DNA from: Arachnopeziza araneosa
Lineage: Eukaryota; Ascomycota; Leotiomycetes; Helotiales; Arachnopezizaceae
DNA length: 64,000 nt
Reading direction: 5' to 3'
Assembly: GCA_003988855.1 (NCBI GenBank)
Contig: QYAI01000034.1
Span: 1 to 64,000 of the forward strand
Shown: one piece after another, positions 1 to 10,825 of the stretch
Layout: each line of letters begins with the position of its first letter
Numbering within the stretch: the stretch's first letter is position 1
The notes under the pieces: model-generated
Told to the model about the DNA's origin: nothing
Databases searched by the model: none
What the model saw: the letters and a program-made list of their open reading frames with translations, nothing else
Made by a program: the position numbers and the translations under genes

Positions 1-2575
1 AATTAGTAAAGCGCTTTTTTAAGTTAATAATTATATTAAAAAGTTTATTGTAAAATAAAAAGTTAAGCTTAACTTAGTAAGTTAAAAAAAAACTAATAGT
101 AATAAAACGTTTTTTTTTTAAAAAAACTACAAGTTTATTAAAAAAAAGCAAAGTTTTTACTACATTACAAAAGTAAAAACTAGCTACTTTTACTGCTTTA
201 AACAATGTTTTATTAAATATTAGTTAATACTATACTAGCTTTTTAGCTAAATACTTAAATGTATTTTTGCGCGCTATAAACTTTTATATTAATATATGCT
301 TAATTTTTACTAAAAATAACTAAAATAAAAAAAACTTAGTTAAAGTAATAAACATGTAAACTATAATTAAAAACTATAATACTAAAAAGTTTAAAAAAAG
401 CAATTGTATAGCATAAGCTAGTATTAATGTTAAAAATACTAAAATATAAATTAAAAGCAAAAGTACTAATACTAGCTTAATTAATTAATTAAAAGCAAAT
501 AATTTAATTAAGTACAAATTTATATTTAATGCTACTAAACTACTTGTAAATAAAAAATATAATAGTATACTTTTTTTTATATACTTTAATAAGCTTGCTA
601 AATAGCTAAAAGTTACAATTATACTTACTATAACGTTTTTTATTATATTACTTTTTTTAAATAATACTATTAATACTACTACTATAACAAAAGTAAGTGC
701 GCTTTTAAAAACTTTATTAGCAATTATAAGTTATACTTTTAATTAAACAAATTTTAATAAAAATGTAAAAACAAAAAAAGTAATTAATAACGTTAATTTT
801 AGTTTTTTTTTATAGTAACTTATAAAAAAATTTATACTGTTTTTACTTAACAATAACATTTTTAGTGTAACGCAAGCTTGTAACAGCGCACTTACGCTTA
901 CTACTGTATTACTTTTTAAGCGCAAGCGTACTAATAAAAATATTAAAACTAATATGTTTTTTATAAAAAAGCAAATGCTTGCACTTGTATTTTTTACTAT
1001 ATTTAAAAACTAAAAAAAGCTAAAAGTAAAAAAAATATTTAAGTGTAAATGCTTTTTTTTTAAAAAATAAATTAAAACAGTAAAAGTTATTAGTAAAAAT
1101 TGCAATTTTGCAAAAATTATAAATATTATTAGTAAAGTTTATAATGCTTGTGTTATTAGTTAAAAGCTTAAACTAATGTGTTAAAAGTATACTTTTAAGT
1201 TTAGCAAAACTATTAAATTTATTAGTAGCTTAAATTAAGCTATTTTAGTTATAGTAGTAGTAAATTTATATTTAGTATTTAATAGTTGTACTTTAATTTA
1301 CTGCGCTTAAGTTTATTATAGTACTAGAAACTTTTTTACAAACACTTTTTAAATTGTTAGTTACTGTATTAAAGTACTAATATTAAACTAGTATATATAT
1401 AAGCTTTAGAAACTAAAGATTTTTTTTTTTAATAAACAAAAAGTATTAAGTAGTTTTTTTAAAAATATAAATGTATTTTTATAAGCTGTACTAGTAATAA
1501 ATTTTTTAATTTAAAAACTTAACATACTTTGCTTTTATACTAGAAAAAGTTTAATAAGTAAAAACAAGCTTATTTTTTAAAGTTACTACACGCTTACTAC
1601 TTAGCTTGCTTAGTTAAATTTTATTATATAAAAATTATTTAAAAAAAATACTGCTAATTAGTTTGCAAACATTATAGTATACTTGTTACTTGCAAAAAAG
1701 TTTTTTTTTAAACATTTAAATGTTTTTATATATTAGAGTAATACTAAGCTATTACGTAGCGTAAAAGCTTTATTTAGCAAGTTACTTTTTGCTAGTACTA
1801 AATATTTATTAAAGATTTTTTATTTAAATAATTTAAGCAAACTTAGTTATACACTTAGCAACTAAAAAAGTGCTATTTTAAGCTTTAAAACAAAAGTTAA
1901 TTTTACTTTTAATATATATGTTAACTAACTAACTAGTACTAATTTTAAGCATTTCGTAACTTTTAAAGCTAAAAAGCTACTACTGTATTTAAATAAGTTA
2001 ATTTTTAAGTATTTTAGCAATTTTTTTACTATATAATATTTAATACTACTAAACTTTATAGCTATTTGTAACAATAAGCTTAGTAAAGTTTTCTAATAGT
2101 TTAATTTTATTAAGTAGTAGTATTTTAATTACTTTGCTTTACTTAAATAGTTTTTAAATACTTTATATAATTTTGCATTTTTAAGTAAGAAATTAAAAAA
2201 AATAAAAGCTATTTTTAACTTAGTATATAGTTAAAAAAGCTTAAGTTATTTAAAAGTGCAAGTAAAAGTTACAAAGTAAACTGTTTTTAAAAGTAATTTT
2301 ACTAATTTGCACTTTTATACTAAGTAGCAAACGCATGCAATTAAAAAAGTTTAAAAGCGTTATTAGTTTTTAAAAATTGCTAAAATGCAAAAATACTTTA
2401 GTAATAAATTTTACTTTTGCTGTTTAAAGCAAAGTTTACAGCTGCTTGCAAAAGATTTTAAAGTTATTAAAGTATTAAGTAGTAAAAAAAAAAAAAAAAA
2501 TTTTAAGTAAAAAATATAAAAAATTGTTAAAGTATTTTTAAATAAATAAGCTTTTATTTAGTTGTTTGTATTAAT
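1..2575. repeat. Hypermutated AT-rich decayed repeat block
   Basis: This stretch is made almost entirely of A and T with scattered isolated G and C, and it has no long open reading frame. The dinucleotides GG and CC are absent by eye. TC and GA are almost absent: I found none in the first 1320 bases and about eleven in the whole stretch. CA, TG, GC, AC, GT and CT remain common. Surviving C residues are therefore nearly always preceded by A or G. This looks like the product of repeat-directed C-to-T mutation, but the context (5' pyrimidine) is not the CpA context of Neurospora-type RIP. The parent element cannot be recognised. The ORF-like stretch at 743-925 is a chance opening. Confidence 0.75.
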
Positions 2576-3159
2576 TCTTTTGCTTAAAAACAAGCAATTT
2601 TTTAAGAAAAGTAAACTGTAGTAAAGTTTCAGAGTGTATAACATTTTTTTGTTATTTCGCTAGCAAGAGCACGTGCGTAAAACTTTTTATAAAAGAAGTT
2701 TTACAAAGCATTTACATAAAGCAAGAAAAACAACACAAAAAAAAAACAATAGCAGTTAGTTAAGTTTTTTTATACAATTAATTTCACAAATAAATTTAGA
2801 TTAAATACAAATAAAGTATTAATTATACGAATTTTATTAATATTTTCTTCTTACTAATACATTAATTTATTTACTTGTTTTTTATTTGTTATTTACACTA
2901 GTTTTTAAGCTTTTTACGCGTATACATTGTTTTTGTTCTAAGTTTTTTGCTCTAGTTAATTCTTCTAAAATATACTATTAAAAGCTAGCTAAAAGCTAAT
3001 AAAACTCTTGTTTTATTAGCTGCTTCTTTGTCTTTCGTACACTAGTTTGCAAAGTTAAAGTTTTTGCTATTTGTAAACACAAGAAAATCTAGTAGCTTAG
3101 TAGTGCAATTTAAAAGTTTTTCGAAGTTACTTGTTACGAGTTAGACCCGGTTGTCAGGA

Positions 3160-3179
3160 CCTAGGCCTGAGGGCCTAGG
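3160..3179. repeat. Perfect 8-bp inverted repeat with 4-nt loop
   Basis: CCTAGGCC (3160-3167) and GGCCTAGG (3172-3179) flank the loop TGAG. It is a GC-rich island inside AT-rich DNA, close to the putative LTR start. Confidence 0.8.
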
Positions 3180-3250
3180 CAGGAATTAAGGCAGCACTCG
3201 AAGTTAACTTCTTTGATAAAAGAAATAAGATTAGCATAGCGATCGCTAGA

Positions 3251-3285
3251 ACTATCGATAACACTATCGATAACACTATCGATAG
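3251..3285. repeat. Three tandem copies of a 12-nt unit
   Basis: The unit ACTATCGATAAC runs at 3251-3262 and 3263-3274, and an 11-nt partial copy follows at 3275-3285. Each unit contains the palindrome ATCGAT. Its role is unknown; it may be an internal repeat of a retrotransposon LTR. Confidence 0.85.
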
Positions 3286-3329
3286 AACTATTAATTGACT
3301 ATTAACAGAGACTATTAGAAAGAAAACTA

Positions 3330-3363
3330 TACGAGAAGAACCGTGTTAGCTGTTCTTCTCGTA
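3330..3363. repeat. Perfect 12-bp hairpin
   Basis: TACGAGAAGAAC (3330-3341) and its reverse complement (3352-3363) flank a 10-nt loop. It lies just before a TATATATA stretch and may be a regulatory or terminator hairpin of the repeat element. Confidence 0.8.
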
Positions 3364-4857
3364 CGAAAAGTATATATAGAAAGCTTCAAGCATTTGGTGC
3401 TCTTCAGCTTTACCTTCTTGAAATAACAGATTTATCATTTACGTGTTTTAACCGTGCAATCGTGAAACTCTTACATTACTTTGCTGTTAAGCTTTAAAAG
3501 TATTTAGTAATTTAGTCTGTAGTTTTAATACTTGTTTCTTAAGCTAAACAATTTTAATCTTGCAGTTTTTGTTTGTTGTTTTATAGTTTTGTTTTAAAGT
3601 CTCGAGCTTTATAGTTAAGTTAGCTTTGTATTTTGTAAACGCGTAGTATTACGAGGCTAAATCAAAGGCTTAGAAAGAAAGTTAAAGGCTTTATTTTAGA
3701 CTATTCTAAGCTAAGAAAGAAAAAGCGAGAAGCTTTGAAATCTACAATAGGTTTTATCTACTTCAGACGCGCTAGTCTGCCGGTAGCCTAGCTTCAGCTT
3801 TGCAAAGCTGGCTCTTAGCACGTGATTACAAATAGAAAGTCTTAGATTCGTAACACTTTGTGTATATAAGTTTAATAAAGTTAAAGTTAACTTATAACTA
3901 ACGTTTTTAATACACAGTTTAAACTTTATTTTGCTATACAAAAAAAACTTATAATTAACAATTATAATAAGTATATAATGTTAGAATAATAAGCTAAAAC
4001 GCTAAATTATTATCTAGCAATAAAACTGTAATATAATTATATACAAATAAAAGCTTTTGTATATATTCTTCGATTTGCTTTTGTATTTTAATATCTGTCT
4101 TATGCTAGTTTCTAAAATAGCAAATAATGCTTCGTGTTGTTATTGCAAATTCGCACTTAATACAAATTAACACACGAAACTTCACGTTTAACTTTACTAA
4201 ATAAGCTAATGCTTCGGGAATAAGTTATGCTATAGACTTTGCTTTGCGTAATATTATTTATTTATAAATTAAATAGCTGTGTAAAGTTTTATTCGTAAAG
4301 TTAAGGTTAACCGGATTACACCGTACTCTGTGCACAGACTACACATTATTTTTGCCATACAAAATAATCCGGTTTACACCGTAATCCCCGATAAATAATG
4401 TTAGGTCTTGACTACCGAGTCTAACTCGTGACAGTTATAAGCTTTTCTTTGCTACTTTCTGGCAAACTATAAAGCTATTTAGCAGCTGCTTTAATCTTTT
4501 GTTGATTTTCAGATGTTACTGAAGTTCTAGGCACATTTGTGCTAGGTTTCGCGGGAAAATAAGCAAGCAGCTGAAAAGTTTAGTGTGTTTCGCATACAAA
4601 TTTTTAATTTCTAGCCCTCACATCCGCTTTCGCTGCTCACGAGCGAAGCGAAGTGGGCAGCGTACTAGCTATTAACTTAAAACTTCAGAAATTAATTGCG
4701 CTATGTTCGTACGATAATTTAATAATATATTTATATAAAAATCTTTTTATTTAATAGAATTGTACGAAGATTCTAATTCTACGCTAAAAGTCTTTTACAC
4801 TGTAAAAGGAATAGGGTGCCAAGCTTGCGCACTGACATTTTTTGTATAGAAGCCAAA

Positions 4858-4878
4858 GTCTTTTACGGTGTAAAAGAC
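4858..4878. repeat. Palindrome, one of a related pair
   Basis: GTCTTTTAC (4858-4866) and GTAAAAGAC (4870-4878) are separated by 3 nt. A shorter version of the same palindrome, CTTTTAC/GTAAAAG, lies at 4792-4808, so the motif occurs twice within 90 bp at the edge of the repeat block. Confidence 0.75.
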
Positions 4879-5029
4879 GAAGACTACTGTTAGAGCTATT
4901 AACTTGCTTTCCAAGCTTCTGAATTAGTCTCGTGACATGCCTTGCCAAATTTACACAAGTCTAATTAGAATGAGAGCTTTATTATTCTAAGTACAATTAA
5001 ACCTGGATATATTCTCCCAAACGCCTCTA

Positions 5030-6973
5030 TCATGACGAATAAGTCTGTGGTACTAGTCTACGACTCGAATAGGTTGGAGTTGGAGACAGTTGGCCATGAG
5101 CAGAATTACCTGAGAACAGAGAATAAGGAGCCTCGCTTGGATGTGGCGAGGTCTGCCATTCATATACAGGCTGATTGTCTTGCATCATACGTTTCGGATC
5201 ATGTTGAAAGTTCGTTTCAAGTTCAACGGGGACAGCAGCAGGCAGCTGGTGATGCTGTGGGCCATAATATTGTGAGTAAGGACTCTGAGGTGTTGGTGGT
5301 GCTTGAGAGTAGTGAGGGACAATGTACTGCACAGGAGGCTGCGTTTTATGCTTCTGTCTGTGGCGCCGGATGCAACAACAAGCTCCAAAAACCAAGGCAA
5401 TCAACAGGACTGCTCCACCAGCAGCAATACCTCCTATGGCTCCCGTAGAAAGTTTAGATGATTTTGCTGTTGGGGAGCTGCTAGTAGTCATCGTAGCACT
5501 TGGCAAAGCCCGTGTTGGAGTTCTCGAAGCTATGGTCGCATGCTGAGCAAAATACACAGCAAGATCCCTGTTATCAAAACCAGCAGCAGGTGCTGTGGCT
5601 GTTGCTCCCCCGGCCGAGCTAAAGTTGTCAGCAGATTCCAAAGTATTGGAATTTACTCACGATCCACCAACAATAGCAATAACCTCCTCTGGAACAACAT
5701 AAGCCGTGGTATTGAGCTGGTATGGATTCCACATTTTCCCTGATTGTTTCCCCAAATCCAGATTGTGTGTACCTAACATGTTAGATCATTCTCAAGACCA
5801 GAAATCACTTACCCCAAGTCGAAGGGCTATCACAATCACTCGTAAGTGGAAAAGTTCCTCCAATAATCAACATCTGGCCTTCAACGACATTACATGTCAA
5901 TGAGTGATGTGGCTTCCCTCCTGGACTTCCCTCCCACCATTGAATCCATTGGAAAGAAGGAAGACTGAGTATATAAACATCATCGAATCCAGTGGCATTT
6001 GCTCCAAATCCAAGGCCTCCGTATAAATATCTAATCATTAGCATGTTAAGAAAACGGTCGGACAACGTACATATTATAAGAAGACATATCAGGAGCCCAC
6101 GTAGCTCCAGCGCAAAACCTCCGCCTTTCTAATGGTACACTTCCTGTTGCAGTCTGCGTATACCATTTTGAACTTTGAATGTCATAAACATAAATGGTGC
6201 TCATAGGTACCGGTTCCACAGTCGCATTGTTGTAAGGCGCAGTAACTCCACCAAAATATACCAATAAGCCACCATCACTCGCAGGGAGATAAACCATAAT
6301 ACCCTCAGCTCTCGAAACAGGATCCGGTCCAGTGTTGTTTGTCCAAAACCCAGTATCCATATCATACTTAATCAAGGTACTTGTGGCTAATGGGCCTCCA
6401 GACCAGCCAGGAACAGTCGAGTTACTCAACCAACCTCCAAGAACATATCCTTGGCCAAGCTCAGATATGCCCACTCCCATTCCATACGACACACTTTGTA
6501 TCCCATCACCTGGTGTACCAAAAGACTCCCACTGATTGTAAAGCACATCATAGGACCAAAGATTCGGAGAGTTGGGACTAATTCCCATATATTCGCCACC
6601 ATATAGATAGAACCTCTTGTTTACTTCATCTGGCCACAAAGTTCCTCCACTAACATCTGGTATTGAGGAATTCTTCGATAGGTTTGCATAGAGTTGAGGA
6701 ACGCCAACACCTGCGGGGCTCGTATGTAAATCGTTATAAAGTAGCCAGGTATCTGCGAATGTCAGCGACAGAAGAATAACACGATAACATACTAGTGTAG
6801 TTGTTATTATTCTGAGAGATAGGATTCCAGTCCACGTATCCACCGTCAATGTATAGTTTGTTGTCGATTACTGTACTCTGATGGCTAAACCTCCTGCAGA
6901 AATCGTTGAGAGGATCTTTCTGGGCCCATGATCTGATAACAAACAATAGAACGACGAATTTGAAGGCTCCCAT
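5030..6973 (-). CDS. Membrane-anchored kelch beta-propeller protein
   Basis: Five exons join in frame: 6973-6793, 6752-6071, 6030-5813, 5772-5661 and 5618-5030, giving about 593 residues. All four introns are 40-42 nt. The chosen ATG opens a signal peptide (MGAFKFVVLLFVIRSWAQ); an in-frame ATG at 6991 would add six residues. The lumenal part carries kelch-type blades (motifs YIDGGY, LYGGEYMG, VLGGW, YFGG, YLYGGLGFG, IIGGTF) and several NxS/T sequons, as in galactose-oxidase/kelch propellers. A Ser/Thr-rich stalk follows, then a single membrane helix with a GGIAAGG start and ALVFGACCC end. A basic stop-transfer RRHRQKHK and a Pro/Tyr/Gln-rich cytoplasmic tail complete it. The layout suggests a surface receptor or adhesion-like protein, but no substrate can be named. 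The gene ends 40 bp from the AT-rich repeat block. Confidence 0.85.
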
Positions 6974-8672
6974 GATGAATCGTCGAGCCAACCCGATGGT
7001 GAAGCGGTAATGAAAGTCCCATAGATGAAAAAGGTAGACTGAATATTGATCCTAACTTCAGAAAGTCGAGCTGTGCAAATAGTACTCTTGTGCTATCTCC
7101 AGGGGTGGAAGAGAGTTGACATTTGAAGAAACGAGATAAATCAGAACAGCGAGCGCTTCGCCTCTTCAAGGTCAGGTCGCCCATCTGTCGCGTCTGCCTT
7201 TGCAAGAAGGTATCTGGCCTTGAGCGCGCATCACTGGCTGCGGTATCTTACCCAGCCTCGATAACCAACGAATCTCATCGACGCATGGCCCAAATGGAGG
7301 GGTGGCTGCACAGCTAGAAGCCATGATCCTCAGCCGTACGGAAAGGCTTCGTCGACTCCGTGAGATTCTGCGCTGGCAATTGAGACTGACCGACTTTCCT
7401 CAGCTGACCGCACCGCAAACTCAGGCAGAACTTTGCCCAAAGAGACATCTTGATCTCCATATCCCATTCGTCGATTACCATTCGTTGCGAACTGGAGGGT
7501 GGGAGACAAACCCCGATGGATCGCAGAAAATCCATGTCTGGAGTGGTCTGCGTTCGGAATAGTAGCCAGGCCCGACAACCAATCAGAGAAAGTAATCGCA
7601 TTGTAACTCAAGTGATGTGCGAAATGGTCTGCAGATTTGACAAGAAGGACACAAAAGGTTGTCGTTGACTGAGGAGTGAGTGTATGTTGTGTTGGGCGGA
7701 ATGACCCCGCAGGTTTCGTGTCACTACTGAATCGCGCTAGCCCTTATAAATCGACCTCACCAGCCTTATCAAACCCGTCCTCGTCAAAACATGTTTCAAA
7801 AGTCAATAACTTCTCCATATTCAGTTGACTTAAACGATGAGGGCTCATCAAATTTGTGGATGTTTGACTTCGTACCTTAATAAGCATGACGAGTAGTTAA
7901 GTAGACAAGCCATTACTCTTATCATTTGATAACATTTAGAAGGGCCAAATGATGTCACTGGAAATTGGCACCCATTCGCCCAAGACATTATTTAGAGACT
8001 ATTCTTTTAAAGCAGGATCATATCTTGATTATGCGAGAATTTCTGGATAGCCAATGACCTTGTATTATTTTAGATCTGTTCTTCATTGCTAGTTTTCCTC
8101 CGGGTCTAATTCTATGATTTTTTTCCTCCGTTTCTTCCTCTCAGACTCAATATCGTTCCTTCCTCTCTCAGGAAAAACCAGTACCTTACTCCTTCCCCCA
8201 TTACTTAGTTAGCGTTCTTGCAATGTTTACCCATTTTGTCAATTTGAAATACTTGTATCAACCACCAGAACTATCATTATTTGCTTATGCCTTGCTCCGG
8301 AGTTTCATTACATCCTTCTCATTCTACGTCGCAATATTCCATGCCCGAAACTTGTGTACGTTCCAACCCATTAATATCTCAGCCTCCCAAAGACTTAGTC
8401 AAGGGCTTGCAATCAATGAAATCCAATCTCCCGTGGTAAAGTAACCAACAGACGCAAATATGTACCAAACTAAGTACAACACAATTCCCGGTAATGGCGA
8501 CCTAAATGTTTGTCTACACACCCAATACTTTCGATGAATTAATTATCTTCAGAACCAATGGACTTACCTCTCAATCCCATCTCAAAGTCAAAGTCAAACT
8601 CACCTTTATCATTCTACGCCTCAATCCCTTACCGTTCCTTTCCAACAAACTCCTTTTGGGAATGAGCCAAAA
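6974..8672. other. Intergenic region, no gene seen
   Basis: This 1.7 kb lies between the divergently transcribed kelch gene and the gene at 8673. Short openings such as 7302-7562, 7314-7601 (-) and 8223-8444 show no domain, signal peptide or spliceable continuation. From about 8090 the + strand is rich in CT runs, as is usual for a fungal promoter and leader. Confidence 0.5.
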
Positions 8673-10238
8673 ATGAATTCTGCGATTAACTGTCAACCAA
8701 TCAAAGCCTGCGAATCATTCCAGAAGGTTTTGAGCCGCACAGTTGGCTGTGGGTACCAATATGGAACATTTGGAATCTACAATGAATCATCAGCAAGAGA
8801 CAATGTATTCCACAGTTCGAAATTTACTGACCTTCCCACTCAACCTTGCGTAGTCGATAATGCGCCACCGAAGAACCAGATATCGGAAAGGAATGAGGAA
8901 TCCAAAGTCAGCATGAGAGGAGGTGAACTTGTAGAAGATCTACAAAATCAGGACGACGATATGCCTACACGTTTTCATGGAGAGTTCAAGAAGACCAGCA
9001 GCTTAACTTCATCCACCGACGTCAAGATTTCAGCGGATGAGTTCAAGAGTGAATGTAATTTCATAGACCTTGATGCTGACAAGGAACCATATATTCTTAA
9101 TTATACATCGTTCGAGCCAGATACTATCCCTCATTCTCCTTGCAACTTCAATCACTTTCAACAGACTCATCTCGCTTATAAGGGGTGCTGTCAACTTCGG
9201 TTGCAGGACATCTCTCATGAAAGTACACAAGGAAATCCCATTCCAAGGTCATCAGATATTTCGGATCGCCTAGAACTTCTACAATCCAAAACTACATGGC
9301 AGCAAACGAAATTCCCTTGTCATTTCGGTAGATTCAGAGTCAACAAGGATATTTCGTTTAAAAATAGGAGGAAAAGCCATCAGAGTTCAACAGAACTGAA
9401 AAGGAACAAAGCTCAATCTTGGATTCATGCGCATTCTTTCAATCAAAGGATTACTGTTTATATGACCAGTGATAGCGGTTCGGCAAACAAGTCAACTAGT
9501 CCTGCAGCCACTGTTCCAATTGCCATCGACAATAAATCCAATGGCCTATTTTCAAGTCCCATAAACAATTCACTTTCAAGTCCTACCAGCGACTCATCAA
9601 ACGTCTTACCCAACTCAAAAAGCCCCATCAGCCCATCGTCAGGTCCTACGCCCAACTACTTTTCAAGTCCTACCAGCGAGTCATCAAACGTATTATCCAA
9701 CTTAAATGGCCCTACGCCCACCTCCTTTTCAAGTCCTGCAAACCTGTCTTGTTCAAATCCTGCAGGTAACTCATTTGACATGATCCAGGAATCAAGTGGT
9801 CTTACAAACGCCTCAGTCCATAACTCAATAACCTTACCTTCTCTAGGCGAACTGTTTTCAACCCCTTTTGCCAACAACTCAAGAAATCTTTCAAGCGACT
9901 CTTTCTCAGACGCCCTGCTACTTGAAATAAGGATAGATTTTGCCAAGTGTGTAAAGTGCCTTAATAATTATAAGGTCTCTACTAATCATATTGGCTCTTG
10001 TCCAGTTCATCCAGGTTCGTCTCTCACTACGTCCTGAAAATTCTTAACAAAAATAGGAGATAATTTGTCTGGAAATCCTATACGCCGTCGGACTGGGTCT
10101 TTTGTGCGCCATTATTGGTCATGTTGTGATCAATGGGTCGAAGTGACAGGAGTCTCAAATCCTTGTCTGAGATCGAAGCATGAGAGTTTAGCATCTCTTT
10201 ACGGCACCAACGAACTCTCACAGATAACCAATAGCTGA
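8673..10238 (+). CDS. Ser-rich protein with C-terminal CHORD-like zinc module
   Basis: Two exons, 8673-10014 and 10057-10238, join through a 42-nt intron (GTTCGT donor, CTTAAC branch point, AAATAG acceptor) to give about 507 residues. Reading through without splicing would stop 8 codons after the donor and lose half of the zinc module. Residues 1-260 show no known domain. Residues 265-400 are low-complexity Ser/Asn/Pro with a repeated unit of the form FSSPTS-SSNVL. The C terminus has C426-x2-C429-x8-N438-x4-C443-x2-H446-P-G, then W468-S-C470-C471, and C484-x4-H489. This resembles one CHORD zinc fold (C, C, N, CxxHPG, WSCC, C, H). The same spacing and intron position recur in the gene at 45900-46763. 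The function is unknown; a zinc-stabilised interaction domain is likely. A further 5' exon cannot be excluded. Confidence 0.75.
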
Positions 10239-10825
10239 ATAAGCAGTAAATTGCGCCTGGTAGTTCGTCTTTCGAGTATTTTGAGGATGTGAGATCGTAG
10301 AGCGTTGGGATACTCATGCATTTTCTACCAAGCATCAGCCGCGTGTTGTACCACAATTAGCAATAATAGCGTGTTGAAAAGTTGAGCTGCTTTCTTGTTC
10401 GAGTCTGTATAACATCACAATTGAGGTAAGTATTTCAAATCACTCGTGATCTCTTTACCCTTTGTTCAGACGTTTATGGCTGTGAAAACCGAACAAACCC
10501 CAAAGGCTTGTGCCGAAATCATCCACCCAAAGCCTCTCAACCTACACTAAGAACAATTGAAGACGTGATTCCTTCAGAAAGGTTAAAATTCATCTAGGTT
10601 TAATTGAGTAGTTCATTTCAAATGCCAGCACAGAAAATGAGCAAAAATGGCCTTTGAATATTATTTACGAGACTCGCTAAACATAAAGGGGTTAGTTGCA
10701 GCGAATGAGTCAATCAACACAAGGACACAGGATGTACAGGTTTCAAACTAGATAAATCAATCATAGACTTCAATCATCTAATTTAAAGCGGGTATATCCA
10801 AGTCATTGCACAAATCAAATCAAAG
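10239..10825. other. Convergent intergenic region, nothing seen
   Basis: This 590 bp lies between the 3' ends of the zinc-module gene and ALG11. It is AT-rich with no supported coding region. Confidence 0.5.

Larger units (their letters stand above)
2576..4990. repeat. AT-rich repeat remnant, milder mutation, possible solo LTR
   Basis: From about 2576 TC and GA dinucleotides return, but GG and CC stay absent until about 3146. The composition then becomes a more ordinary AT-rich repeat remnant. It holds palindromes at 3160-3179, 3330-3363, 4792-4808 and 4858-4878, and a 12-nt tandem repeat at 3251-3285. The segment beginning TGTCAGGACC near 3153, followed by a TATATATA-like stretch near 3371, resembles a retrotransposon LTR. 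I could not fix its 3' end or a target-site duplication. No gene is seen. Confidence 0.5.

Noticed and set aside
743..925. 60-codon opening in the AT-rich block
   Set aside because: Composition-driven; Leu/Ser/Lys-rich translation of AT DNA with no start context or family likeness.
8223..8444. 73-codon opening upstream of the Ser-rich zinc gene
   Set aside because: No splice chain joins it in frame to 8673 and it has no domain; it lies in a CT-rich leader.
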